From the NCBI GenBank assembly GCA_944393025.1, contig CALXYR010000004.1:1-33109 (forward strand): DNA of 33,109 nucleotides, read 5' to 3'. This document shows, one piece after another, positions 23,892 through 30,928 of the stretch. Each line of letters begins with the position of its first letter. Positions within the stretch are counted from its first letter, which is position 1. A program made the position numbers and the translations under genes. The notes under the pieces were generated by a model that was not told where the DNA came from, did no database searches, and saw nothing but the letters and a program-made list of their open reading frames with translations. Origin of the DNA: an uncultured Clostridia bacterium (GTDB taxonomy: Bacteria; Bacillota; Clostridia; TANB77; CAG-508).

Positions 23892-25070
23892 TTATTTCAT
23901 AGCTTGTTCCAAATCTGCAATGATATCATCTGCATCTTCTATTCCAACTGATAATCTAAGTAATGTATCTGTAATTCCTAAAGCATTTCTTTTTTCTTCA
24001 GAAATTTCAGTATGTGTTCTACTTATTGGATGAGTTATTAAGCTCTCTACTCCTCCTAGACTTTCTGCAAATATAACTAATTTTAAATTTTCTAAAATTT
24101 TATTTACAGTTTCCATACTATCTACTCTAAAAGATATCATTCCTCCAAAACCTGTTGTTTGTTTTTTTGTTACTGCATAATCTTTATGATCTTCAAATCC
24201 TACATAATATACTTGTTCAACTTTAGGTTGTTTACGAAGCCAATTTGCTACTTTAATTGCATTTTCTTGATGTTTTTCCATTCTTAATGCTAATGTTTTT
24301 ATTCCTCTTAACATTACCCAAGAATCTAGTGGGCCTAAACCTGCACCGTAAATATACATTTTTATTTCTAAAATTTCACCAATTTTACTATCTTTAACTA
24401 CAACAATACCTGCTAATACATCATTATGTCCACCTAAATACTTTGTACCGCTATGTACTACAATATCTGCTCCGAGTGTAAGTGGTCTTTGGAAATATGG
24501 TGTTAAAAATGTATTATCTACTACAACTAAAGCACCAATGTCATGTCCAATTTTAGCTATTTTTTCAATATCTGCCACTTTCATCATAGGATTTGTTGGA
24601 GTTTCTACAAATATCATTTTTGTATTTTTCTTAATAGTCTTTTTCAATAGTTCTAAATCAGATAAGTCTATACTATCATACTCTACTCCATTAACTGATA
24701 AAACTTCATTTACTTCTCTAAATGTGCCACCATAAATATCATCTGACATAATTATATGGTCACCTGGTTTTAATAATGAAAATACAAGTGTTGTTGCTGC
24801 CATTCCTGAATTTACAGCAAAAGCTCTTGTTCCTTCTTCTAATATTGCCATAGTTTTTTCCAATTCTTCTCTTGTTGGATTAATACATCTAGAATAATTG
24901 TATGGGTCTCTTATTTCAATTGCACTGTGTTTAAAAGTAGCTGTTTGATAAATAGGGAAACTAAGTGAACCTGTTGCTGGATCAACGCCATCTCCACCAT
25001 GTACTACTTTTGATGATAATTTTAAATTTTCCTTTCTGTTAAAATTTTTGTAATCTTTTGAATCTTTCAT
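23892..25070 (-). CDS. Trans-sulfuration PLP enzyme (cystathionine gamma-synthase/lyase family)
   Basis: The 392-aa protein belongs to the Cys/Met metabolism PLP family. It has VVHGGDGVDPATGSLSFPIYQTATF, the YSRCINPTREELE segment, the PLP-contacting VNSGMAA, FVETPTNPMM and VVDNTF, and the Schiff-base Lys210 in VVHSGTKYLGGHND. The C-terminal ESLGGVESLITHPISRTHTEI is complete. Family members act as cystathionine gamma-synthase (MetB), cystathionine gamma- or beta-lyase, or methionine gamma-lyase, and sequence motifs alone do not separate them safely; gamma-lyase or gamma-synthase is the best guess. GAGGT precedes the ATG. The gene appears monocistronic, with a 22-bp palindrome in its upstream region and a long hairpin behind it. 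Confidence 0.9.
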   Translation of the reverse strand: MKDSKDYKNFNRKENLKLSSKVVHGGDGVDPATGSLSFPIYQTATFKHSAIEIRDPYNYSRCINPTREELEKTMAILEEGTRAFAVNSGMAATTLVFSLLKPGDHIIMSDDIYGGTFREVNEVLSVNGVEYDSIDLSDLELLKKTIKKNTKMIFVETPTNPMMKVADIEKIAKIGHDIGALVVVDNTFLTPYFQRPLTLGADIVVHSGTKYLGGHNDVLAGIVVVKDSKIGEILEIKMYIYGAGLGPLDSWVMLRGIKTLALRMEKHQENAIKVANWLRKQPKVEQVYYVGFEDHKDYAVTKKQTTGFGGMISFRVDSMETVNKILENLKLVIFAESLGGVESLITHPISRTHTEISEEKRNALGITDTLLRLSVGIEDADDIIADLEQAMK

Positions 25071-25104
25071 GTTTATTACCTCAGTTTCTAAATATTATAA
25101 ACAG

Positions 25105-25126
25105 TATATTCTTAATTAAGAATATA
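25105..25126. promoter_or_regulatory. 22-bp perfect palindrome upstream of the PLP enzyme gene
   Basis: TATATTCTTA followed by its exact complement TAAGAATATA lies 35 bases before the start codon of the trans-sulfuration gene. It directly precedes (on the minus strand) a TATAAT (25094-25089) that could serve as a -10 box. A dimeric repressor or activator binding here would overlap the promoter. It does not match the CymR consensus as I know it. Confidence 0.45.
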
Positions 25127-25201
25127 AGCCTGTTGGTTTAAACATATCGTTATTATACACTAATTTTTGAAAATAGTACAGCTTTTTTATATTTTTTCAC
25201 C

Positions 25202-25225
25202 AAAAAAGGAACCCTAATGGATTCC
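25202..25225 (-). terminator. Intrinsic terminator after the ABC permease remnant
   Basis: On the minus strand GGAATCC (25225-25219) pairs with GGGTTCC (25214-25208, one G-U) around the loop ATTA, and is followed at once by TTTTTT. Flanking bases allow a longer 16-bp pairing (25196-25237) in which the T run becomes part of the stem. It lies 20 bases after the pseudogene stop. Confidence 0.75.
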
Positions 25226-25245
25226 TTTCTTGGTGAATAGATTCT

Positions 25246-25820
25246 CTACTCACTTCGTAATGCTTCTACTGGATCTTTTTTACTTGCCATCTTTGCTGGA
25301 ATTAAACCTGCAATTACTGTAAGTAGCATACTAATTGTAACAAGAGCTATTCCTCTCACATCTATTATCGTAGATACCGAACTCATCATTGTTCCTACTA
25401 AATCTGTATAAGTTATAACATTTTCTTCCTTATTTGCACTTCTCTGTTCCTCATTATATTCTTCTACATATGAAGCAATTTGCTCTTTTGCATCAAAATC
25501 TTTTGGATATATATTTATAGAACTTGGATTATCTATATCTACTACTCCTAATTTTTCTAAGTTTCCTTCATATGTAGCATTTGCATTTTCTGTATATTGG
25601 CTCATTAATTTTGCATTCCATTTGATAAAGACATAATTAATGCTATACCAATTATTCCTATACTGCCTGCAAATGAAGTTAGAAAAGTTCTTCCTTTTTT
25701 AGTCATTAAATTGTTTAGACTAAGTACTTTCCTTTCCTTTAACAAGAATACAGAGCATTTTTTCAAGACTCCGAACCAATGTACACAACTCTTGTTTGTT
25801 TTACTGGTAAATAATAACAT
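25246..25820 (-). pseudogene. Remnant of a MacB/FtsX-like ABC transporter permease with internal deletions
   Basis: Two short frames lie end to end. The upstream one (25820-25605) carries LSLNNLMTKKGRTFLTSFAG and IGIIGIALIMSLSNGMQ, the start of the permease part of large Firmicute ABC exporters, preceded by unrelated-looking residues. It hits a TAA that overlaps the ATG of the second frame (25605-25246). That frame reads MSQYTENANATYEGNLEKLGVVD, YTDLVGTMMSSVSTIIDV, then jumps to ISMLLTVIAGLIPAKMASKKDPVEALRSE, the normal C-terminus. Compared with intact relatives, a large middle region is missing at the junction and roughly 90 residues with two membrane helices are missing after STIIDV. Neither frame has a ribosome binding site. 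The ATP-binding domain is absent. I read this as a decaying gene. Confidence 0.85.
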
Positions 25821-26038
25821 TTTATTATTTTTTATTCAATATTATTCTTAAATTTTTTTAATTTTTTGTTGCTCTATAATAATTTATTAAATTTTAAAAA
25901 ATTTCAACAAATATTCATATTTCTAGTTTTATAGTGTATCAAGTAATTAAATAGTAACAATTTTATTCTTTGAAAAAGAAGTATATATTTCTTATCGATA
26001 TTCATATAACTGTAAATAGTAACTTTTAGTACATTGGT
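25821..26038. other. Gene-free AT-rich spacer
   Basis: About 220 bases between the permease remnant and the promoter of the small RNA locus. It is strongly AT-rich, with no ORF carrying a ribosome binding site and no convincing hairpin or promoter on either strand. Confidence 0.5.
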
Positions 26039-26067
26039 TTGACAACAACATAAATATATATTATAGT
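26039..26067 (+). promoter_or_regulatory. Strong promoter of the sense (toxin-type) RNA
   Basis: Consensus TTGACA (26039-26044) and TATAGT (26062-26067) are separated by exactly 17 bases, giving a start near 26074. It is one of the two best promoters in the window, although no annotated gene lies behind it. Confidence 0.85.
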
Positions 26068-26104
26068 ATTAGTGCCGACTTCTCTTAAGTTGGAGAAAGG
26101 AGGT

Positions 26105-26134
26105 CTTCATGAAAAGTTTATTTTGCAATTGCTA
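26105..26134. repeat. 30-bp direct repeat, copy 1 (over the start codon of the sense RNA)
   Basis: The 30 bases beginning CTTCATGAAAAG are identical to 26219-26248 (offset 114). This copy spans the ATG right after the ribosome binding site. Identity ends abruptly on both sides. Confidence 0.97.
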
Positions 26135-26135
26135 G
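26109..26135 (+). CDS. Short reading frame after a perfect ribosome binding site (8 codons; possible broken toxin)
   Basis: AAAGGAGGT is spaced five bases from ATG, but the frame reads MKSLFCNC and stops at TAG (26133-26135). In the -1 frame, codons from 26114 to 26179 encode KFILQLLALYVIYLIVKHFDD, a single hydrophobic helix with a charged tail, the size and shape of Fst-type membrane toxins. Adding one A to the run after ATG would join the start codon to it as MKKFILQLL. The second repeat copy has the same four-A run, so a simple deletion in this copy alone is not the whole story. It could be a decayed toxin, a recoded one, a sequencing error, or a real 8-aa peptide. Confidence 0.4.
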   Translation: MKSLFCNC

Positions 26136-26182
26136 CTCTTTATGTTATTTACTTAATTGTAAAACATTTTGATGATTAGCAT

Positions 26183-26247
26183 ACAAAAAGACTAGGTCTG
26201 GACACCTAGTCTTTTTTACTTCATGAAAAGTTTATTTTGCAATTGCT
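26183..26247 (-). ncRNA. Antisense RNA (RNA II-like antitoxin)
   Basis: The perfect promoter on the minus strand predicts a start at about 26247 and an end after the shared hairpin near 26183, giving an RNA of about 65 bases, the size of pAD1 RNA II. Its first ~30 bases are the complement of the direct repeat and so can pair with 26105-26134 of the sense RNA, blocking its start codon. The terminator hairpins of the two RNAs are also complementary and could start the pairing as kissing loops. No ORF is present in it. Confidence 0.7.
26185..26217. terminator. Bidirectional terminator shared by two convergent small RNAs
   Basis: AAAAAGACTAGGT (26185-26197) pairs perfectly with ACCTAGTCTTTTT (26204-26216) around the loop CTGGAC. 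The A run on one side and T run on the other make it functional in both directions. Confidence 0.92.
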
Positions 26248-26248
26248 A
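26219..26248. repeat. 30-bp direct repeat, copy 2 (5' end of the antisense RNA)
   Basis: This copy is identical to 26105-26134. Its right edge coincides, within a base or two, with the predicted antisense transcription start, so the whole repeat is transcribed as the 5' half of the antisense RNA. Confidence 0.97.
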
Positions 26249-26253
26249 TAATT

Positions 26254-26282
26254 ATTATAGCTCATTTTTAATTATATGTCAA
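26254..26282 (-). promoter_or_regulatory. Perfect consensus promoter of the antisense RNA
   Basis: On the minus strand TTGACA (26282-26277) is followed after exactly 17 bases by TATAAT (26259-26254). All twelve consensus positions match, making it the strongest promoter in the window and stronger than the opposing one, as expected for an antitoxin RNA made in excess. Confidence 0.9.
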
Positions 26283-26339
26283 ATTTTTAAAATTTATACT
26301 TTTTTGAAATCATTCAAAATTAAATATTAAAAAGTTATC

Positions 26340-27015
26340 TCACATTACATACAGCAATATACAAAAGAAATGTAATAAACTTCCTAATAATATAAATAAA
26401 TGAAATATAGAATGCATCCATTTATGTTTTTTACCTAAGCCATAAAGAATTGCACCTAAGGTATATGCTATTCCTCCTGCTACTAATAATACTAGACCTG
26501 GTAATGGTAAAAGTATAGGTAACAAATTAGCTTTAAAAATAATTGCCCAACCCATTCCTAAATAACATATCATTGAAAATACTTTATATTTTTTTAAATC
26601 AATAGCATTAAGTATAATTCCTAGAATTGCCATTGCCCATATAACTCCAAATATTATCCATCCTGTTTGTACATTATATTCTCTAAATGTACAAAGTGCA
26701 AAAGGTGTATATGAACCTGCTATAAGTAAAAATATTGTGCAATGATCTAATACTTGAAGTACTTTTTTACCGCTTACATCTAGGGCTTAATCCATGATAT
26801 ATACTAGACATTGTATATAAAATGAACATTGTAGTTCCATATATTGCACCACTCACAATTCCATATACATTTCCATGTATAGCTGCAATTATTATACAAA
26901 GTACTATAGCCACAATTCCTAATACAGCACCTACAATATGTGAAGTCATATTAAAAATTTCTTCTCCCTTTGTATAAGTTGGTAAAATCCTATCTTTTAA
27001 TTTTGTTCTAGTCAT
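26340..27015 (-). pseudogene. Hemolysin III / TrhA family membrane protein, frameshifted
   Basis: The family is a seven-helix membrane protein of the PAQR/YqfA type, often called hemolysin III, with a role in membrane homeostasis. The N-terminal frame (27015-26767) reads YTKGEEIFNMTSHIVGAVLG through YTMSSIYHGLSPRCKR and stops. The family sequence resumes at once in another frame as SGKKVLQVLDHCTIFLLIAG, SYTPFALCTF, then WAMAILGIILNAIDLKK, and runs to the normal end at 26340 (MHSIFHLFILLGSLLHFF). The span is 676 bases, one more than a multiple of three, so a one-base insertion near 26771-26783 explains it and a restored protein would be 224 aa. GGAGAGG precedes the ATG. Either a recent pseudogene or a sequencing error. 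Confidence 0.85.
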
Positions 27016-27132
27016 AAAACCTCTCCTTTATTTTTTTATTACCAAAGGCCAAAATTATTAAAGTTTTTTATTATTATTAATTTAGACTTATACTTATAAA
27101 AATATAATTTTAAAATTAAATTATAATTATAT

Positions 27133-28092
27133 TTAATTTTCATTTATGATTCTATCTATAGAATCTTTCCTCATCTGTTTTATTATATTACAACTATTAT
27201 TAAGTTTTTCTTGTTCTTCCTTATTCAAATCTAATTTCAACACTTCTCTTACACCTTGTGAATTAATAATAACTGGTACTCCTATATATATATCATTTTG
27301 TCCATAATCTCCATTTTCTAGATAAGTTGATACAGTAAGAATAGAATTTTCATTATCTAATATAGCTCTTACTATCCTATTTAAAGCCATTCCTATGCCA
27401 TAATATGTGGCTTTCTTCTTATTTATAATTTCATATGCAGCATTTACAACACCTCTATGAATTTTATCTAAATCTGATATTGGATGATTATTATCTTTCA
27501 TTATATTTATTATGCTTTTACATCCAATATATGCATGGTTCCATGGTACAAATGATGAATCTCCATGTTCTCCCATTATATATGCATGAACATTTTTACT
27601 AGATACTTTAAAATAATCTGCTAATAAATATCTAAGTCTTGCTGTATCTAAAACAGTACCTGATCCGATCACTTGATTTTTTGGAAGTCCTGATACCTTT
27701 GCAACAACATATGCCATTAAATCTACTGGATTGCTTGCAACAATTATTATTCCGTTAAATCCACTTTCCATAATTTTTTTAGTTATATCTTTCATTATTT
27801 TTGTATTAATTTCTGCAAGTTCTAACCTAGTTTGACCTGGTTTTTGTGCTGCTCCTGCTGTAATTACTACTATCTGTGCATCTTTGCAATCGCTATAATC
27901 TCCTGCTTTAATAACCATTTTTTGAGGTGCATAAGGAAGTCCATGAGATAAATCCATTTCTTCTCCAATAGTTTTATCTTTATCTATATCAACTAATACA
28001 AGTTCATTTATTCCTCCACGATTCAACATAGAATAAGCCATACTCATTCCAACAAATCCTGTACCTACTAACACTATTTTACCTTTTTTCAT
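27133..28092 (-). CDS. ldh: L-lactate dehydrogenase
   Basis: This enzyme reduces pyruvate to L-lactate with NADH, regenerating NAD in fermentation. The 319-aa protein has the Rossmann motif VGTGFVGMSMAYSM (9-22), Asp35 for NAD specificity, the substrate loop KPGQTRLELAEIN with Gln87 (lactate rather than malate) and Arg89, ASNPVD (119-124), the DTARLR helix (149-154) and catalytic His176 in GEHGDSS. Length is typical. AGAGGAT lies ten bases before the ATG. It is monocistronic, between the hemolysin III pseudogene and the clpC terminator. A promoter and a 12-bp palindrome upstream suggest redox or other control, but a canonical Rex site was not found. Confidence 0.95.
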   Translation of the reverse strand: MKKGKIVLVGTGFVGMSMAYSMLNRGGINELVLVDIDKDKTIGEEMDLSHGLPYAPQKMVIKAGDYSDCKDAQIVVITAGAAQKPGQTRLELAEINTKIMKDITKKIMESGFNGIIIVASNPVDLMAYVVAKVSGLPKNQVIGSGTVLDTARLRYLLADYFKVSSKNVHAYIMGEHGDSSFVPWNHAYIGCKSIINIMKDNNHPISDLDKIHRGVVNAAYEIINKKKATYYGIGMALNRIVRAILDNENSILTVSTYLENGDYGQNDIYIGVPVIINSQGVREVLKLDLNKEEQEKLNNSCNIIKQMRKDSIDRIINEN

Positions 28093-28179
28093 ATATACTT
28101 AATCCTCTTATAATATGTTTATACAGTTTATATTTAATATTTTATAAACATATTCTTTCCTTTATATTTTTACTTTATT

Positions 28180-28208
28180 ACTTTACCATATTATGTCATA
28201 TTTTTCAA
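28180..28208 (-). promoter_or_regulatory. Promoter of ldh
   Basis: On the minus strand TTGAAA (28208-28203) is followed after 17 bases by TAAAGT (28185-28180). The start would be near 28172, leaving a leader of about 80 bases before the ldh ATG. Confidence 0.5.
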
Positions 28209-28220
28209 TTGTTTAAACAA
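28209..28220. promoter_or_regulatory. 12-bp palindrome abutting the ldh -35 box
   Basis: TTGTTTAAACAA is a perfect palindrome directly upstream of the ldh -35 element. It shares the TTGTT/AACAA ends of Rex operators but lacks the wider central spacing, so Rex binding is only a possibility. Confidence 0.3.
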
Positions 28221-28309
28221 ATAATTCTTAAAACAATACATATTATTTTATATTTGTAGCATTTTACTTTGTAGATATGCATACTTCATAATTTAACCTT
28301 ATTGTATAG

Positions 28310-28367
28310 GCAAAAAATTTAGAACACTAGATAAATTTATATTTTAATACATTTACCTAGTGTTCTA
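28310..28367 (-). terminator. Intrinsic terminator of the ctsR-clpC operon
   Basis: Seventeen bases at 28351-28367 (core CTAGTGTTCTA) pair with 28320-28336 with a single G-U, around a 14-base loop. Reading leftwards a run of six T follows. It lies about 50 bases after the clpC stop. Confidence 0.85.
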
Positions 28368-28413
28368 TCATTTTATAATAGTGTAAAATATTACTAGTAG
28401 TCATTTTTTATTC

Positions 28414-30867
28414 TTACTCAATTTCTATTTCATTATTTTTTACAATTATTTTTGAACTTTTATTTGGAATAATTTTTCCATCTAAAATTGCCTGTGCTAT
28501 TTTATCTTCTACATTACTTTGTATTGCTCTTTTTAATGGTCTAGCACCATAGTTTGTATCTATTCCTTTTTTTGCAACTAACTCTTTTACAGAATCATCT
28601 ATTTCAATTACATAATTTTGTTCTTTTAGTCTTGTTTGAACTTGTTTTAACATTATTTCTATAATTTGTTTAATATCTTCATCTGTAAGTTTATGAAATA
28701 CTATAATATCATCTATACGGTTTATAAATTCAGGTCTAAATTGTTTTTTTAATTCAGCCATAACATCTTTTTTTATACTTTCATACTCTTTTTCTTGAGA
28801 TTCTTTATTATTATCTCCTGATTTGCTAAAACCTAATACATTTTTATCTGTAATCGTTCTAGCTCCAACATTTGATGTCATAATAATTACTGTATTTTTA
28901 AAGTTTACTGTTCTACCTTGTGCGTCTGTTAATCTACCATCATCTAGTATTTGTAGTAACATATTCATAACATCTGGATGTGCTTTTTCAATTTCATCAA
29001 ATAATATAACAGAATATGGTTTTCTTCTTATTTTTTCTGTTAATTGACCTCCATCGTCATATCCTACATATCCTGGAGGTGAACCAATAAGTTTTGCAAC
29101 TGAATGTGGTTCCATAAATTCAGACATATCTACTCTTATCATTGAATTTTCATTTCCAAATAAGCTTTCAGCTAAAGCTTTGGAAAGTTCAGTTTTACCA
29201 ACACCTGTAGGTCCTAAAAATAAGAATGAACCTATTGGTCTATTAGGATCTTTTAATCCTACTCTTCCTCTTCTTATTGCCTTACTTACTGCTTCTACTG
29301 CTTCATTTTGCCCAATTACTCTTTTATGTAATGTTTCTTCTAAATGTTTTAGTTTATCATTTTCATCTTGAGTTATTTTATTTACTGGAATTCCGGTTTG
29401 TGTAGATATAACTTCTGCTATGTCTTCCTCTTTTAAATTTAAAACATTTTTATTATTTTTATTTTGCCATTTTTTCTTTTCTTTTTCTAATTTATCTTTT
29501 TCTTCATTTTTCTTATCTCTTAATGTAGCAGCTTTTTCAAAATCTTGCATACGAATTGCTTCTTCTTTTTCCCTATCTAATAAAGCTATCTTTTCTTCTA
29601 TTTCTTTTAAATTATCTGGCATTGTGTATGTTCTCATTTTTACTCTTGAAGCTGCTTCATCTATCAAATCTATTGCTTTATCTGGCAAAAATCTATCATT
29701 AATATACCTTATAGATAATTGAACTGCTGCTTTTATTGCTTCTTCTGTAATTTTCACATTATGATGTGCTTCATATTTATCTCTTAGTCCTTCTAGAATT
29801 TTTATAGTTTCTTCTTCTGTTGGTTCTCCTACTGTCACTGGACTAAATCTTCTTTCTAATGCACTATCTTTTTCAATATATTTTCTATATTCATTTAAAG
29901 TAGTGGCACCTACAACTTGAACTTCTCCTCTTGCTAAAAGTGGTTTTAAAATATTTGCTGCATCAACTGCACCTTCTGCTGAACCAGCTCCTACTATTGT
30001 ATGAATTTCATCAATAAATAAAATTACATCTCCTGCTTTTTTTACTTCTGACAAACATTTTTTTATTCTTTCTTCAAAATCTCCTCTATATTTTGCACCT
30101 GCTACCATTCCTGAAATATCTACACTTACTATTCTTTTGTTTTTAAGCATTTCTGGAACATCTTCTGATACAATTTTCTCTGCCAAGCCTTCAACTACTG
30201 CTGTTTTACCAACACCTGGTTCTCCTATTAAACAAGGATTATTTTTTGTTCTTCTTGATAATATTTGAATTACTCTATCTATTTCATTTTTTCTACCAAT
30301 TACTGGATCTAATTTTCCCTCTCTTGCCTGTTTTGTTAAATCAGAACCAAATTGATTTAATGTTGGCGTAGAATTAAAGCTTCCTAAATTTTTATCTGTT
30401 TGATTTCTAGGAGAATTTGAATCTATTCCATCTTCATTTAAAACTTTTACTATTTCATTATAAAGCTTTCTTGGATCTATGTTTAAATCCATCATAATTC
30501 TAACTGCTACACTATCTCCTTCACGCATAATACCTATTAAGATATGTTCTGTTCCTATAAATTCACTTCCTAATTTTCTAGCTTCTATAAATGCATTTTC
30601 AATTATCCTTTTACTTCTTGGAGTAAATCCTAATGATTCATTTGAATTTAATGGTTCATTTGTACCAATAAGCATTTCAATTTCTTGTAATATGTCATCA
30701 GCAGTTACCCCTTGATTTTCTATTACTCTACTTGCAACACCAGTTCCTTCCTTGCATAATCCATATAAAATATGCTCAGTACCTATATAATTATGTCCAA
30801 GTTCTAATGCAATATCATTTGCAATTTCTATAGCCTTTTCAGCTCTATTGGTAAATCTATACATCAT
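28414..30867 (-). CDS. clpC: ATP-dependent Clp protease ATPase subunit ClpC
   Basis: ClpC is a hexameric AAA+ unfoldase that feeds substrates to ClpP and in Firmicutes degrades proteins marked by arginine phosphorylation. The 817-aa protein has two Clp-N repeats (about 3-145; MMYRFTNRAEKAIEIA, SLGFTPRSKRIIENA), a first AAA domain with Walker A GEPGVGKT (215-222), a UVR-type coiled middle region (EEKIALLDREKEEAIRMQDFEKAATLRDKK), a second AAA domain with GPTGVGKTELSKA (near 553), and a complete C-terminal D2-small domain (YGARPLKRAIQ). I chose the ATG at 30867, preceded by AAGGAAGGTG at six bases; the longer ORF from 30915 would add 16 residues (MAQKVYYQC...) from a hairpin region with no binding site. 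It is the last gene of the CtsR-controlled operon. Confidence 0.96.
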   Translation of the reverse strand: MMYRFTNRAEKAIEIANDIALELGHNYIGTEHILYGLCKEGTGVASRVIENQGVTADDILQEIEMLIGTNEPLNSNESLGFTPRSKRIIENAFIEARKLGSEFIGTEHILIGIMREGDSVAVRIMMDLNIDPRKLYNEIVKVLNEDGIDSNSPRNQTDKNLGSFNSTPTLNQFGSDLTKQAREGKLDPVIGRKNEIDRVIQILSRRTKNNPCLIGEPGVGKTAVVEGLAEKIVSEDVPEMLKNKRIVSVDISGMVAGAKYRGDFEERIKKCLSEVKKAGDVILFIDEIHTIVGAGSAEGAVDAANILKPLLARGEVQVVGATTLNEYRKYIEKDSALERRFSPVTVGEPTEEETIKILEGLRDKYEAHHNVKITEEAIKAAVQLSIRYINDRFLPDKAIDLIDEAASRVKMRTYTMPDNLKEIEEKIALLDREKEEAIRMQDFEKAATLRDKKNEEKDKLEKEKKKWQNKNNKNVLNLKEEDIAEVISTQTGIPVNKITQDENDKLKHLEETLHKRVIGQNEAVEAVSKAIRRGRVGLKDPNRPIGSFLFLGPTGVGKTELSKALAESLFGNENSMIRVDMSEFMEPHSVAKLIGSPPGYVGYDDGGQLTEKIRRKPYSVILFDEIEKAHPDVMNMLLQILDDGRLTDAQGRTVNFKNTVIIMTSNVGARTITDKNVLGFSKSGDNNKESQEKEYESIKKDVMAELKKQFRPEFINRIDDIIVFHKLTDEDIKQIIEIMLKQVQTRLKEQNYVIEIDDSVKELVAKKGIDTNYGARPLKRAIQSNVEDKIAQAILDGKIIPNKSSKIIVKNNEIEIE

Positions 30868-30884
30868 AATTATCACCTTCCTTT

Positions 30885-30914
30885 TGGCACATTGGTAATA
30901 GACCTTTTGTGCCA
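30885..30914 (-). promoter_or_regulatory. Hairpin just upstream of the clpC ribosome binding site
   Basis: TGGCACA (30885-30891) pairs with TGTGCCA (30908-30914) around a 16-base loop. It occupies the mcsB-clpC gap, ending just before the AAGGAAGGTG site. GC-rich for this window, it may affect clpC translation or be an RNA processing site. Confidence 0.4.
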
Positions 30915-30928
30915 TTTCAAAATATTAT

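Larger units (their letters stand above)
26074..26217 (+). ncRNA. Sense RNA of a par/Fst-like type I toxin-antitoxin locus (RNA I)
   Basis: From the promoter start to the terminator the RNA is about 145 bases. Its 5' end can fold into a small hairpin (TTCTC 26080-26084 with GAGAA 26093-26097) that touches the ribosome binding site AAAGGAGGT (26096-26104), as in known Fst mRNAs. The start codon region (26105-26134) is one copy of a 30-bp direct repeat whose second copy forms the 5' end of the opposing RNA. The RNA ends at a terminator shared with that opposing RNA. This layout matches the par locus of plasmid pAD1 and its chromosomal relatives. Boundaries are inferred, not measured. Confidence 0.7.

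Noticed and set aside
25196-25237. The longer 16-bp hairpin as the terminator form
   Set aside because: In that fold the T run is inside the stem; the shorter 7-bp stem followed by six T is the functional-looking form.
28209-28220. Rex operator upstream of ldh
   Set aside because: The palindrome has the right ends but lacks the spacing of a Rex site (TTGTTAAnnnnTTAACAA), so it is listed only as a palindrome.
28302-28318. TTATTGTATAGGCAAAAA resembling the left arm of the 156-bp repeat element
   Set aside because: The match is short, has an inserted G, and no right arm follows; AT-rich chance similarity is sufficient.
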